From NCBI GenBank assembly GCA_002298125.1, contig DBMJ01000016.1, positions 248,001 through 312,000 of the forward strand: a DNA stretch of 64,000 bases, written 5' to 3'. Under the pieces are notes generated by a model. That model saw only the letters and a list, made by a program, of their open reading frames with translations, was not told the origin of the DNA and made no database searches. Within the stretch, counting starts at the first letter, position 1, and each line of letters starts with the position of its first letter. This DNA is from Clostridium sp. UBA701 (GTDB taxonomy: Bacteria > Bacillota > Clostridia > Clostridiales > Clostridiaceae). The translations under genes and the position numbers were made by a program. Shown here piece after piece: positions 41,466 to 50,330 of the stretch.

Positions 41466-42452
41466 ATGGGAATAAAGTTAAAAAGTATAGATATTTGTCA
41501 TGGTTCTAAGGTTGTTTTAAATGATGTTTATTTAAAGCATTTTGAACAACAGGGTAAGAATGTTGAACATTTATTAGCAGATGTAATGGGTAGAGATAAG
41601 AGGTTTATGCTTGATGAAAATGAGACAACCTTGTCCTTAGCTTTAAAAGCCTCAAAAGCTGCATTGGCTAAAGTAAATTTGACAGGTAGTGACATAGATG
41701 TGTTAGTCTATTCTTCTATACTATCAGAATATATAGCACCTCCTACCTCAATTTTGCTGCACAGAGAGTTAAATGCAGGAAGAAATGTAATGTGCTTTGA
41801 TATGAATGCTAATTGTGCTGGTATGACTGTTGCACTAGAGCATGTGTCAAATTACTTGATGTCATCAAAACGTGCAAAAAGAGCCTTAATTGTTGGGTGT
41901 GATGATGTTCATTCTTTAGCTGATTCTGATAATGAACTTTGTTATGGCAATTATGGACATGCAGCATGTGCAATAATTTTAGAAAGGGTAGAGGAGGATT
42001 GTGGGGTAATTGATGCAGAATATTATATAAATGCAGAAGAGAGTCAAAATGTCATGTACCCAAGTCTTGGTTTCTCAAGCTTTTTTAAATCACAAAATGT
42101 GGAGGAGCTTTACTTAAAATGGTTACCATTTGATGGAGGAGCCTGTGTTAATCCTGCTGCACAGATTATGACAAGAATACTAAAAGACAAGGGACTTACA
42201 ACGGATGATGTTAGCATGTTTTGTTTTTCTCAGTTCGCACTTGTAAATATAAAGACCATAAGAAAACTTATGAACATAGGCGAGGATAAGAGCCTTTATA
42301 TAGGTGATAAGTATGGTTATACTAGCACTAGCAGCCCTTTTTTAGCATTATATGAGGCTATACAGCAAGGTAAAGTTAAAAGAGGAGATTATGTAGTATT
42401 TTGGACAATTGGTTCTGGTTCTGAAAGTATAATAATGCTATATAAATATTAA
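41466..42452 (+). CDS. KAS III (FabH-like) homologue with altered catalytic triad
   Basis: A 328-residue thiolase-fold protein of the beta-ketoacyl-ACP synthase III family. The nucleophile Cys117 is kept in DMNANCAGMT, as are the family stretches VLVYSSILSEYIAPPTS and FDGGACVNPAAQIM. The catalytic His of HQAN is replaced (Ser255-Gln256 in FCFSQFALVN). The catalytic Asn of GNTS is replaced by Tyr285 in GYTSTSS. Decarboxylative condensation is therefore unlikely; an acyltransferase or thioester-transfer role is more plausible. It lies under riboswitch control with a STAS-like partner and no acyl carrier protein nearby. Confidence 0.85.
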   Translation: MGIKLKSIDICHGSKVVLNDVYLKHFEQQGKNVEHLLADVMGRDKRFMLDENETTLSLALKASKAALAKVNLTGSDIDVLVYSSILSEYIAPPTSILLHRELNAGRNVMCFDMNANCAGMTVALEHVSNYLMSSKRAKRALIVGCDDVHSLADSDNELCYGNYGHAACAIILERVEEDCGVIDAEYYINAEESQNVMYPSLGFSSFFKSQNVEELYLKWLPFDGGACVNPAAQIMTRILKDKGLTTDDVSMFCFSQFALVNIKTIRKLMNIGEDKSLYIGDKYGYTSTSSPFLALYEAIQQGKVKRGDYVVFWTIGSGSESIIMLYKY

Positions 42453-42542
42453 TGCAAATAGGCTCAGCAAAAATATATTAGTTAAACTTAGCACTTTGTA
42501 CTATAATTAAGTAAAAGTACTTTGTTCTAAAGGGTGAATTAA

Positions 42543-43556
42543 ATGATTAATATTGCTGATAGACCTAATTGTTATTTTACTCATTCAGTTATTGCAGACC
42601 TAGTTTTTGTATTAATGAGAGTTTTTGATAGGGATAATGCTCTCCTTGAGCTTTCAAGCATTTACTCTGATAATTATATTAAGACAATAAAGGATAATCA
42701 TAGATTTGTGGGAGAAATTATCCCTTCTCTTCCCTCCTGTGGATATGAGATGCTAGAGTTTCTTTTACTAAAGCAGAACTTCAATGATATAGAAGAATAT
42801 AAGAATTTTATATTGAATATGAAGGATGAAGAGTTTTTTTATTACTTCTATGGACAGTATATAGATGCTGCTTCCTTAAAATCAGCACTTCAGGATGATG
42901 AAGGCTTGAATAAGCTCTATTCTAAATACGGCTATATAAGCACCAGCTATCTAGCTTTGAAAAGCTTGTTTTCTAATAAAAAATTATTTCTTGAGCAATT
43001 CTTCAGTTGCCTTATGAATCTATATACAGAAGAGTTTATAAAAGAATATAAAAATATAGTCTTTCAAGTATATGAAGAGCTGCCTAACATAGAAGCTTCT
43101 CTTTCAAAGCTTGAGCCCCTTGAATTTTCCCAAGGTATTATGGGTAAAACCTTTAAAAATAGGGGACCTTATGAGCATTTTATATTTGTACCAAGTTATT
43201 TTATGTATAAAAGGGCTGTGAGATTTTTTAATAAGGATCAAATATTATTCTATTCACCAATGCATGAAAGTCTTACTAAAAAGGATATGACAAAAATATT
43301 AAAAATAATATCAGATGAGACTAGATTTGAAATTATAGAATTATTATCTAGAGAGAATTCTATGAAGGGTAAGGATTTAGCTGAAAGATTGAAGCTCTCT
43401 ACACCTACAATTTCCCATCATATAGAGCAGTTGAAAGAAGCTGGCTTTATCAATGAAGAACGGGTTAAGAACTCAAAGTTTTACAGCATTAATTCTAATT
43501 CTGTAGATAAATTTATGGATTCCCTCTCAACTAGACTTAAAAACAATAAAAACTAA
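42543..43556 (+). CDS. ArsR-type winged-helix regulator with large N-terminal domain
   Basis: A 337-residue protein. The C-terminal 85 residues form an ArsR-like winged helix (KILKIISDETRFEIIELLSRENSMKGKDLAERLKLSTPTISHHIEQLKEAGFINEER). The N-terminal 245 residues are mostly helical and I do not recognise them; this layout is seen in clostridial DUF5937-like regulators. No Cys metal site is visible. It precedes an ABC-2 exporter operon and may control it. A TATAAT and two ACTTTGT repeats (about 42491 and 42521) lie upstream. RBS AAAGGGTG. A strong terminator follows. Confidence 0.8.
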   Translation: MINIADRPNCYFTHSVIADLVFVLMRVFDRDNALLELSSIYSDNYIKTIKDNHRFVGEIIPSLPSCGYEMLEFLLLKQNFNDIEEYKNFILNMKDEEFFYYFYGQYIDAASLKSALQDDEGLNKLYSKYGYISTSYLALKSLFSNKKLFLEQFFSCLMNLYTEEFIKEYKNIVFQVYEELPNIEASLSKLEPLEFSQGIMGKTFKNRGPYEHFIFVPSYFMYKRAVRFFNKDQILFYSPMHESLTKKDMTKILKIISDETRFEIIELLSRENSMKGKDLAERLKLSTPTISHHIEQLKEAGFINEERVKNSKFYSINSNSVDKFMDSLSTRLKNNKN

Positions 43557-43572
43557 ATACAGTGTAAATAAT

Positions 43573-43621
43573 AAAGCACTGGGAAAGGTTAGCTTACAGA
43601 ACAACCTTTCCCAGTGCTTTT
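43573..43621. terminator. Strong terminator after the ArsR-type gene
   Basis: An 18-bp perfect stem, AAAGCACTGGGAAAGGTT with its complement, loop of 11 nt, then TTTT. Confidence 0.9.
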
Positions 43622-43710
43622 ACCTTTGTTGACAATGAAAATATAAAGCATTATAATATAAACATCTAATTAGATAAATATAAAACTAGATTATGTTTGG
43701 GGGGATTTTC

Positions 43711-44487
43711 ATGAGTGTAGCTATTGAAGTAAGGAATTTAACGAGAACTTATGAGGGAACAATAGGGATGACAAAGAAAAAAACCATTGAAGCCTTAAAG
43801 GGCATTTCTTTCACAGTAAATGAAGGAGAAATATTTGGACTGCTAGGTCCAAATGGTGCTGGAAAGACTACCACCATAAAGATATTAACCACACTTTTAG
43901 CCCCTTCTTCAGGAGATGCAGAGATATTTGGTTGTAAGTGCTTTGGTGAGGAAAGATTTATAAGAGCTAAAATAAATTTCATTTTTGGAGGAGAGAGAGG
44001 CTTGTATTGGAGACTTTCTGCTTATGAAAATCTTCAATACTTTGGTGATATTTATAAAATACCTGGAAAGGTGCTAAAAGAACGTATCCCTAAGCTGATA
44101 AAATTAGTGAATTTAGAGGGAAGAGAGCATGAGAAGGTGGAAGGTTTTTCTAAGGGAATGAAACAAAGGCTTCAAATTGCAAGAGGGTTAATAAATGATC
44201 CACAGGTGCTGTTTTTAGATGAACCTACCCTTGGTCTAGATCCTGTTGGAGCAAAGGATTTAAGAAATATTATATTGAAGCTTAAGGAGGAAGGGAAGAC
44301 CATGCTCCTTACCACCCATTACATGTATGAAGCGGACGAGCTATGTGATAGAATCGCCATAATTAATAATGGGGAGATTGTAGACCTTGGCACCTCCAAG
44401 GAACTAAAGCTCAAATATCTTGAGGATGAGAAGGGAGCATTAGAGGAGGTTTATATTAAGCTAATAGGAGGGGATAAGAGTGTTTAA
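43711..44487 (+). CDS. ABC-2 exporter ATP-binding protein
   Basis: A 258-residue ATPase with Walker A (GPNGAGKTT), Q-loop region (FIFGGERGLYWRLSAYENLQYF), signature GFSKGMKQRLQIARGL, Walker B (VLFLDEPTLGLD) and switch His (TTHYM). The unusual FGGERGLYWRL motif resembles the COG4586-like RSQLWW region. The ATG at 43711 follows GGGGGG at 6 nt; an in-frame ATG at 43693 lacks an RBS. The first permease overlaps its end, giving one operon with two permeases. Confidence 0.92.
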   Translation: MSVAIEVRNLTRTYEGTIGMTKKKTIEALKGISFTVNEGEIFGLLGPNGAGKTTTIKILTTLLAPSSGDAEIFGCKCFGEERFIRAKINFIFGGERGLYWRLSAYENLQYFGDIYKIPGKVLKERIPKLIKLVNLEGREHEKVEGFSKGMKQRLQIARGLINDPQVLFLDEPTLGLDPVGAKDLRNIILKLKEEGKTMLLTTHYMYEADELCDRIAIINNGEIVDLGTSKELKLKYLEDEKGALEEVYIKLIGGDKSV

Positions 44488-45262
44488 TTTAAAAGTCATA
44501 TTTTCTACCTTTAAGCTTCACCTGTCTCAATCCTTTTCCAGGGCTACCTTTAGATTTTGTATAATAGTACAGCCTTTAATATACACCTTCATCCTCTATA
44601 TGATGTATAAGGATTCCGCCTACACTAACTACTTAAATTATGTCATTATGGGCAGCGGGCTTTGCAGCCTTTGGAGCTCAATTTGCTTTTCTTCTGCAGG
44701 GGATATTGAAAGGGAACGATATATGGGAACTCTAGAAAATCTTTTTTGCAGTCCTTCAAAATTTACCACTATAATGTTAGGGAAGGTATTTGCCAATACT
44801 ACTTTGGGCTTAAGTGGTATGATCCTAAGCTTAATGTTTACCAAGCTGTTTTTTAATGGGTCTTTATACATCAAGCATGGTTTTCTATTTTTTATAAGCT
44901 TCTTTCTAATGATATTCTCCTTCGTCTGCATAGCTCTAGTTATTTCCCCAATATTCACACTTTCTAAAAATGCTAGAGCTCTTATGAATTGTTTAGAATA
45001 TCCTGTGTTTATATTATGTGGCTTTATATTTCCAATAGATATTCTGCCCTCCTTTATTAAACCCTTAAGCTACGCTTTATCACCAACCTGGGCAATAAGG
45101 CTATTAAGAGAAAGTTCCCTTGGAATCGTTGATTTCTCAGCTTTTTATAGAGAAATATATATACTATGTTTTATATGTATACTGTATCTTTTTATCAGTA
45201 AGCTCTTATTTCTTAAGATAGACAAGCTTACTAGAATTAAGGCTTTTTTGGGGGTGAGTTAG
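44480..45262 (+). CDS. ABC-2 type permease
   Basis: A 260-residue membrane protein with six helices and the ABC-2 membrane motif (SSAGDIERERYMGTLENLFCSPSKFTTIMLGKVFANTTLG). It starts with GTG 44480 behind AGGAGGGG and overlaps the ATPase gene by 8 nt. The next permease follows directly after its stop. It should form a heterodimer with that permease; the substrate is unknown. Confidence 0.88.
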   Translation: MFNLKVIFSTFKLHLSQSFSRATFRFCIIVQPLIYTFILYMMYKDSAYTNYLNYVIMGSGLCSLWSSICFSSAGDIERERYMGTLENLFCSPSKFTTIMLGKVFANTTLGLSGMILSLMFTKLFFNGSLYIKHGFLFFISFFLMIFSFVCIALVISPIFTLSKNARALMNCLEYPVFILCGFIFPIDILPSFIKPLSYALSPTWAIRLLRESSLGIVDFSAFYREIYILCFICILYLFISKLLFLKIDKLTRIKAFLGVS

Positions 45263-46057
45263 ATGGATGAATTAAAAAGATTGTATAGGAATGGTCTATA
45301 TTCCTTTAAGGGATTATATGGTTTTTTAAAGCCTCAGGTATATATAATCGTAAATGTCATTAATCCAATTTTTCAGGTGCTGTTTTTTTCTCTAATAGCA
45401 AAGCATGCCTATGGGAACAGTGACATTACTCCTTATATTATTGGAAATGCCTTTGTACTTTGTATATACAATGCCTTCTTTGGTGTAGGTACCAATTTGA
45501 TAACTGAGAGGAGCTTAGGCACATTAAAGCTTTTAATAGCATCACCTTATAATAAGTTTAAGCTATTTGTATCAAAATCAACCTTTCACATATTGGACGG
45601 GATGTTAACTGCCTTCATAGGTTTATTGACGGGTGTTATCTTTTTTAATATTAAAATACCAATGGAAGTCATGCCTCATTTCTTGCTGTGCCTAGCTTCT
45701 GCCATATTTACTGCCTGCTCCATGGGATTATTTATTGGAAGCATAGGTCTTGTAACAAGAGATATAAATTTACTATTAAATTTGTCCTCTATGCTGCTTA
45801 TGTCCTTAAGTGGTGTAAATTTCCCAACAGAAAGGTTGCCATTTTTTCTACAAGGACTAAGTAATATTCTTCCTTTAACCAATGCTCTTAAGGCTTCAAG
45901 GCTGCTTATAAGTACTAAACTGGTCTCCTATGAGGTTGTAAATTCTCTTGTTTTAAGGGAATTCTTATTGGGAGTGGCATACTGCATAATTGCCTATATT
46001 ACATTGCGGCTTATGGAGAGAAGGTCTAAGACCAAAGCAACTTTAGATATCTACTAA
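45263..46057 (+). CDS. ABC-2 type permease
   Basis: A 264-residue membrane protein, homologous in layout to the preceding permease. It has NLITERSLGTLKLLIASPYNKFKLFVSKSTFH in the cytoplasmic loop and six helices. Its ATG follows the preceding stop without a gap (TAGATG). It completes an ATPase-permease-permease exporter downstream of an ArsR-type regulator. Confidence 0.88.
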   Translation: MDELKRLYRNGLYSFKGLYGFLKPQVYIIVNVINPIFQVLFFSLIAKHAYGNSDITPYIIGNAFVLCIYNAFFGVGTNLITERSLGTLKLLIASPYNKFKLFVSKSTFHILDGMLTAFIGLLTGVIFFNIKIPMEVMPHFLLCLASAIFTACSMGLFIGSIGLVTRDINLLLNLSSMLLMSLSGVNFPTERLPFFLQGLSNILPLTNALKASRLLISTKLVSYEVVNSLVLREFLLGVAYCIIAYITLRLMERRSKTKATLDIY

Positions 46058-46118
46058 TTGCTTTTTAAAGGTTATATTGATAAAATACAATCAAAACTAA
46101 GCAAGGGTGAGCAATGGT

Positions 46119-47288
46119 ATGGAAGAAAAAAATTTAAATATTAGGCTGAATACATTATATTTTATTTTCTATGCTGCACTAGCAGGATACTATCCCTTCC
46201 TCACAATTTATATGACAGAAAGAGGACTGAGTTATACAGAAATTGGGATAGCCTATGCTGTTACTTCATTAATTTCTGTTGCCGCTCAGCCTATTTGGGG
46301 ATATATTACCGACAAGTATTCAAATAAAAACAGCATTTTGTTTGTTACCATGCTATTTAGCGCCTTAATAATAAATGCTTTTGTTTGTATTAATGGGTTT
46401 GGAATGGTAGTGTCTGTTATGATAATACTTACCATCTTCCAAAGTCCTATTGGTTCAATTTTAGATGCCTATACCTATGAGATAATTGAAGAGCACAGAG
46501 GAATTCAGTATGGCCGTATAAGATTGATGGGCTCTGCAGGCTATGCTATATTTTCTCTATTTATTGGGATATTGATCAATGCTACAAACATAAATAGTTC
46601 CTTCTATACTTATTTTATTCTACTTCTCTTAAGCATTTTTGTGATTAAGGGAATTACCTTTAGGGGAAAGTCCCATAATCAAAAATTAAATTTAAAGGAT
46701 CTTAAGGAAGTGCTAAAAAACGTGAATTTCATTATGTTTTTATTTTCAGTATGCATAATGAATATAGCCTTAGGGGCCAATGGAAGCTATATTTCAGTTT
46801 TAATCGAAAAGACTGGAGGAAATGTATCCAGCTTAGGAATGTTATGGTTTATGGTAGCTATGAGTGAGCTTCCGGCATTTTTCTTTGGAGGGAAAGTTCT
46901 GAAAAAATTGGGAGAGATGAAGGTGCTCATATTTGCAATCTCCATATATATACTAAGATTTTTCTTAGATAGTATCTCTGCAAATTATCAGCAGGTTATG
47001 TTTATTCAACTTCTTCAAGGTATTAGTTTTCCCTTGTTTCTAATGGCCTCATTGCAGTATCTAAATAAGGTTGTGCCATCTAAAATGAGGACTTCAGGCA
47101 TCACCTTGTATGCAGCAGTTGGGGGAGGCTTAGGTGGCTTTATAGGAAATATTGTAGGCGGAAAGCTATTAGACAGGATAAGCATATTCAAATTTTATCA
47201 ATTGCTTTCTATTAATGTGGTTCTGGCATTAATAGTTATATTGATATTAATAGGCAGGAAACCGCATAGTAAAACCATTTCAAACTAA
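46119..47288 (+). CDS. MFS transporter, LacY/nucleoside-symporter-like (MFS_1_like)
   Basis: A 389-residue, 12-helix permease. The N-terminal hallmark LNTLYFIFYAALAGYYPFLTIYMTERGLSYTEIGIAYA and QPIWGYITDKYSNKN in loop 2-3 match the MFS_1_like family related to oligosaccharide/H+ and nucleoside symporters. The second half has GRKLGEMK-like LKKLGEMKVLI and GLGGFIGNIVGGKLLDR. The substrate is unknown. The ATG at 46119 follows AAGGGTGAG; the GTG at 46107 overlaps that RBS. It lies 61 nt after the ABC permease and may be cotranscribed. Confidence 0.88.
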   Translation: MEEKNLNIRLNTLYFIFYAALAGYYPFLTIYMTERGLSYTEIGIAYAVTSLISVAAQPIWGYITDKYSNKNSILFVTMLFSALIINAFVCINGFGMVVSVMIILTIFQSPIGSILDAYTYEIIEEHRGIQYGRIRLMGSAGYAIFSLFIGILINATNINSSFYTYFILLLLSIFVIKGITFRGKSHNQKLNLKDLKEVLKNVNFIMFLFSVCIMNIALGANGSYISVLIEKTGGNVSSLGMLWFMVAMSELPAFFFGGKVLKKLGEMKVLIFAISIYILRFFLDSISANYQQVMFIQLLQGISFPLFLMASLQYLNKVVPSKMRTSGITLYAAVGGGLGGFIGNIVGGKLLDRISIFKFYQLLSINVVLALIVILILIGRKPHSKTISN

Positions 47289-47417
47289 CTTACTTTTAAA
47301 ACCATTCACAGTAACTGATTAATCTTATGCAGCATATATTAACAATATAAATCCCTGAAACTACAACAAAAGAGTGTACATGTCTTTGTTACTTAAGTTT
47401 AAAAGGGAGGCAATGAG

Positions 47418-48812
47418 GTGTTTGGTTTTAATAAAATAACCCCAATAAATGGGTTTGATATAAAGAATATAAATAATGCAAGGCAAAATAATTATGCATG
47501 GTCAATTAGTGAGTTAGGTGAATATATCTACGTAGGCACTGGCAGAAATATACTCTTAGGTATTATTAGATCACTTCAACCTAATGCTCAAATTCCTATA
47601 TTAATAAAGGTAGATCCCATAGATAGCTTAGCTGAAATATGGAGATATAAAAAAGACGGTACACTACCATGGGAAAGGGTATATAAAGCTCCAGAAGGCT
47701 CTGGGATTTCAGGCTTTAGATTTATGATAATGGATAGGCCTTTTGGAGGCGATCCTTGTATTTATGCTGCAACCTTTGGGGTAAAAGCACAAATACTAAA
47801 AACTACTAATGGTGTTAACTGGTTTATATTGGAGGATACAGTTTTACAAGGAACTTCCTCAAGAGCAATGGTAATACAAAATGGAAAGGTATATGTAGCT
47901 ACAATAAATGAAGCTAATCAAAGTCCTATTCCATTACTTTATAGTAGTGTGGACCCAGAATTTTATCCCTGGGAAGTAGTTATAAATACTGCTGCACTAG
48001 GCTTTGACTCATCTAAAAATCCAAGCGGCGCAATTACTAATATGGAAGTGTTTAATAATAAAATATATGTTGCCACAAGCAATCCAGATGGGGTTCAAGT
48101 TTGGAGAACAAATGGCGCAGAACCAGAATTAAATGAATGGACACTAATAGTTGATAAAGGTTTTGGAGATTCAGCCAATAAGTATTCTTTGAGTATAGGC
48201 ACATTTAGAAACCATCTCTATGTAAGTGGAACAAAACAATTACCTTCAGCTTGGGCTATACCTGAGGGGTGCGATATCATAAGAATTGACAAACAAGATA
48301 AATGGCAGCTAGTAGTTGGTGGAGACCCATTAATGCCAGCAACCCCATCAAAGGGAGTTAGGGGTAGAAGCCTATCAGGACTTGGTTCTGGATTTAGTAA
48401 TCCCTTCAACGTATATGCTTGGCAAATACAAGAATATAAAGGTAAGCTATTAATAAGTACCTTTGATGATTCAAGCAATATGGAGCTTATACTTGATTTA
48501 GTGCTGGCAAATAGGCTTGCCCTTTACAAGCTAATAGGTATAGATGCAACGGATAGAATAATAAACTCATATGAAAATATAGTTAGATTATTAAATGAGA
48601 ATAAATATCCAATTGGCTTTGACTTTTATGTGTCTATGGATGGAATAAACTTTAGTCCATTATCTTTAAATGGCCTTGGTAATCCAAATAATTATGGTGG
48701 AAGAATCCTATTTGTAGATTCCTTAAATGAATTATATCTTGGAACATCAAACCCATTCCAAGGCTGTGAAGTTTGGAAGAATGGCTCTTTTAAGCTTAAT
48801 ACACCTTTTTAA
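47418..48812 (+). CDS. Seven-blade beta-propeller-like protein of unknown function
   Basis: A 464-residue protein without signal peptide or membrane helix. Short repeats ending in a hydrophobic-Tyr-x-[GAS]-T pattern recur along the chain: YIYVGTGRN, CIYAATFGV, KVYVATINE, KIYVATSNPDG, HLYVSGTKQ, KLLISTFDD and ELYLGTSNPFQG. Two of them continue almost identically (SNPDGVQVWRTNG and SNPFQGCEVWKNG). This spacing suggests seven beta-propeller blades. No enzyme motif is seen; a surface or binding role is possible, but there is no export signal. Start GTG 47418 behind AAAGGGAGG. Monocistronic, with a terminator at 48851. Confidence 0.7.
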   Translation: MFGFNKITPINGFDIKNINNARQNNYAWSISELGEYIYVGTGRNILLGIIRSLQPNAQIPILIKVDPIDSLAEIWRYKKDGTLPWERVYKAPEGSGISGFRFMIMDRPFGGDPCIYAATFGVKAQILKTTNGVNWFILEDTVLQGTSSRAMVIQNGKVYVATINEANQSPIPLLYSSVDPEFYPWEVVINTAALGFDSSKNPSGAITNMEVFNNKIYVATSNPDGVQVWRTNGAEPELNEWTLIVDKGFGDSANKYSLSIGTFRNHLYVSGTKQLPSAWAIPEGCDIIRIDKQDKWQLVVGGDPLMPATPSKGVRGRSLSGLGSGFSNPFNVYAWQIQEYKGKLLISTFDDSSNMELILDLVLANRLALYKLIGIDATDRIINSYENIVRLLNENKYPIGFDFYVSMDGINFSPLSLNGLGNPNNYGGRILFVDSLNELYLGTSNPFQGCEVWKNGSFKLNTPF

Positions 48813-48850
48813 ATTTACCCTCATCAATTGAAAATTGAACAAAATATAAT

Positions 48851-48897
48851 AACTACAGCTACTATTGCATAGTCTACAATAGTAGCTGTAGTTTTTC
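48851..48897. terminator. Bidirectional terminator between propeller gene and sensor kinase
   Basis: A 17-bp perfect stem, AACTACAGCTACTATTG with its complement, loop of 9 nt, followed by T5 on the plus side and A-rich sequence on the other side. Confidence 0.9.
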
Positions 48898-48912
48898 CAT
48901 TACCATAATTAA

Positions 48913-50307
48913 TCAAGATTCAGCCATAATGGACTTTGGTAGTTCTATGGTGAAGGTACTTCCCTCATCTAGAAGACTTTGTGCATATATTTTCCCTCCA
49001 TGGGCTTCAACTAGAGCCTTTGTAATGGTGAGCCCTATGCCTGAGCCTCCGGTGTTTCTATCCCTTGAAGCATCACTTCTATAAAATCGCTGAAAAATGT
49101 GAGGAAGATCCTCTGGAGGTATACCTATTCCATTATCTGCAACCTGAATTATTATTTTATCACCTTCAGTTTTCAGCAGAACGTTAACTCTGCCATTCTC
49201 CTTAAGGTATTTATAAGCGTTTGACAATAGATTATGCATTATTTGAATTAGCTTATCCTTATCCATGGTGACATCTATGTTTTCAGCCATTTCAGAAGTG
49301 AGCGTAAAATTGGACTTGCTATATAAGGGTTCAAAGGTATCTATTACCTTAAAAAGCTCTTTAGAAAGATTGAAGCTGGACTTGTTTAAGTTTAGTGTTG
49401 TCTGTTCCAGCTTTGAAAGGCTGCGGAGGTTATCTACAAGCTTAGTTAGTCTTTCAATCTCCTCATAAAACACTTGAAGTCTATCTGGAGTTGGTTCCCA
49501 AACTCCATCTATAAGAGCCTCAACATGAGTTTTCAAGGTGGTTAGGGGAGTTCTTATCTCATGAGCCATATCAGAGGTAAGCTTTTTTCTTAGCATTTCC
49601 TGCTGCTGTAGTGTTTCTGCTAGATAATTTATAGAGTTTGAAAGCTCGTGAATCTCTTTAGTATTAGTTTTTAATTCAGCACGAACCTCTAAATTTCCAT
49701 CTCTCATTTTATTTGCTGTGTCAGTTATTTTTATTAATGGCTTTGATATCTGCCTTGAAAGAATAATACTTATGAGTAGTCCAAAAAGTAGTGCTATAAA
49801 AGCTGATAATATCAAGGATTGATTTAGTGTCATTTTGAAGGCTAATGCACCAGCAGAGATATAGGAGGAGCCCAAGTAGCCAATAGTAATTGTGCCTATA
49901 TTGGAATTGTTTTTTACTAGTGGATATTTTTCTTCTGTATACTGTGCTATATTCATTTCAGCAAAACCATGCATCTTGCCGCCCATCATATTTTTACGTT
50001 GGAGATGGGAGTCTCCAGAGTTAAATATTACATTTCCTTTTATATCCTTAACCTCAATATGTAATTCCTGAGTTAAAGAATAGCGTAGTAACTCATCCCG
50101 GTTAAGCCTTGAAAAACCATTCTGCTCATCATATATTTGTTCAACAATACTTATCACATTAGCTACCTTGACCTTTTGTTCATCTATTAGATATTTATTA
50201 AACCGCTTTCCAATCATTGCATTAGCTATGAAGCTGGTAATGAGTATGGAACCAATTATGGCAAGAAGGAACCCAATAGACAGTTTTTTCTTTAATGTTA
50301 ATTTCAT
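48913..50307 (-). CDS. HAMP-containing sensor histidine kinase
   Basis: A 464-residue membrane kinase. TM1 is at about 8-28, an extracytoplasmic sensor at about 30-155, and TM2 at about 160-182. A HAMP domain (SRQISKPLIKITDTANKMRDGNLEVRA) follows. HisKA has the phospho-accepting His in SDMAHEIRTPLTTL (about 248). The ATPase domain has N box NLLSNAYKYL, G1 DNGIGIPPED, F box FQRFYRSD and G2 GGSGIGLTI. The extracytoplasmic segment contains the His/Met/Gly cluster RKNMMGGKMHGFAEM, which might bind metal. It lies 23 nt after the response regulator in the same operon. The signal is unknown. Confidence 0.92.
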   Translation of the reverse strand: MKLTLKKKLSIGFLLAIIGSILITSFIANAMIGKRFNKYLIDEQKVKVANVISIVEQIYDEQNGFSRLNRDELLRYSLTQELHIEVKDIKGNVIFNSGDSHLQRKNMMGGKMHGFAEMNIAQYTEEKYPLVKNNSNIGTITIGYLGSSYISAGALAFKMTLNQSLILSAFIALLFGLLISIILSRQISKPLIKITDTANKMRDGNLEVRAELKTNTKEIHELSNSINYLAETLQQQEMLRKKLTSDMAHEIRTPLTTLKTHVEALIDGVWEPTPDRLQVFYEEIERLTKLVDNLRSLSKLEQTTLNLNKSSFNLSKELFKVIDTFEPLYSKSNFTLTSEMAENIDVTMDKDKLIQIMHNLLSNAYKYLKENGRVNVLLKTEGDKIIIQVADNGIGIPPEDLPHIFQRFYRSDASRDRNTGGSGIGLTITKALVEAHGGKIYAQSLLDEGSTFTIELPKSIMAES

Positions 50308-50330
50308 AGTTCTACCTCACAGATTAATTT

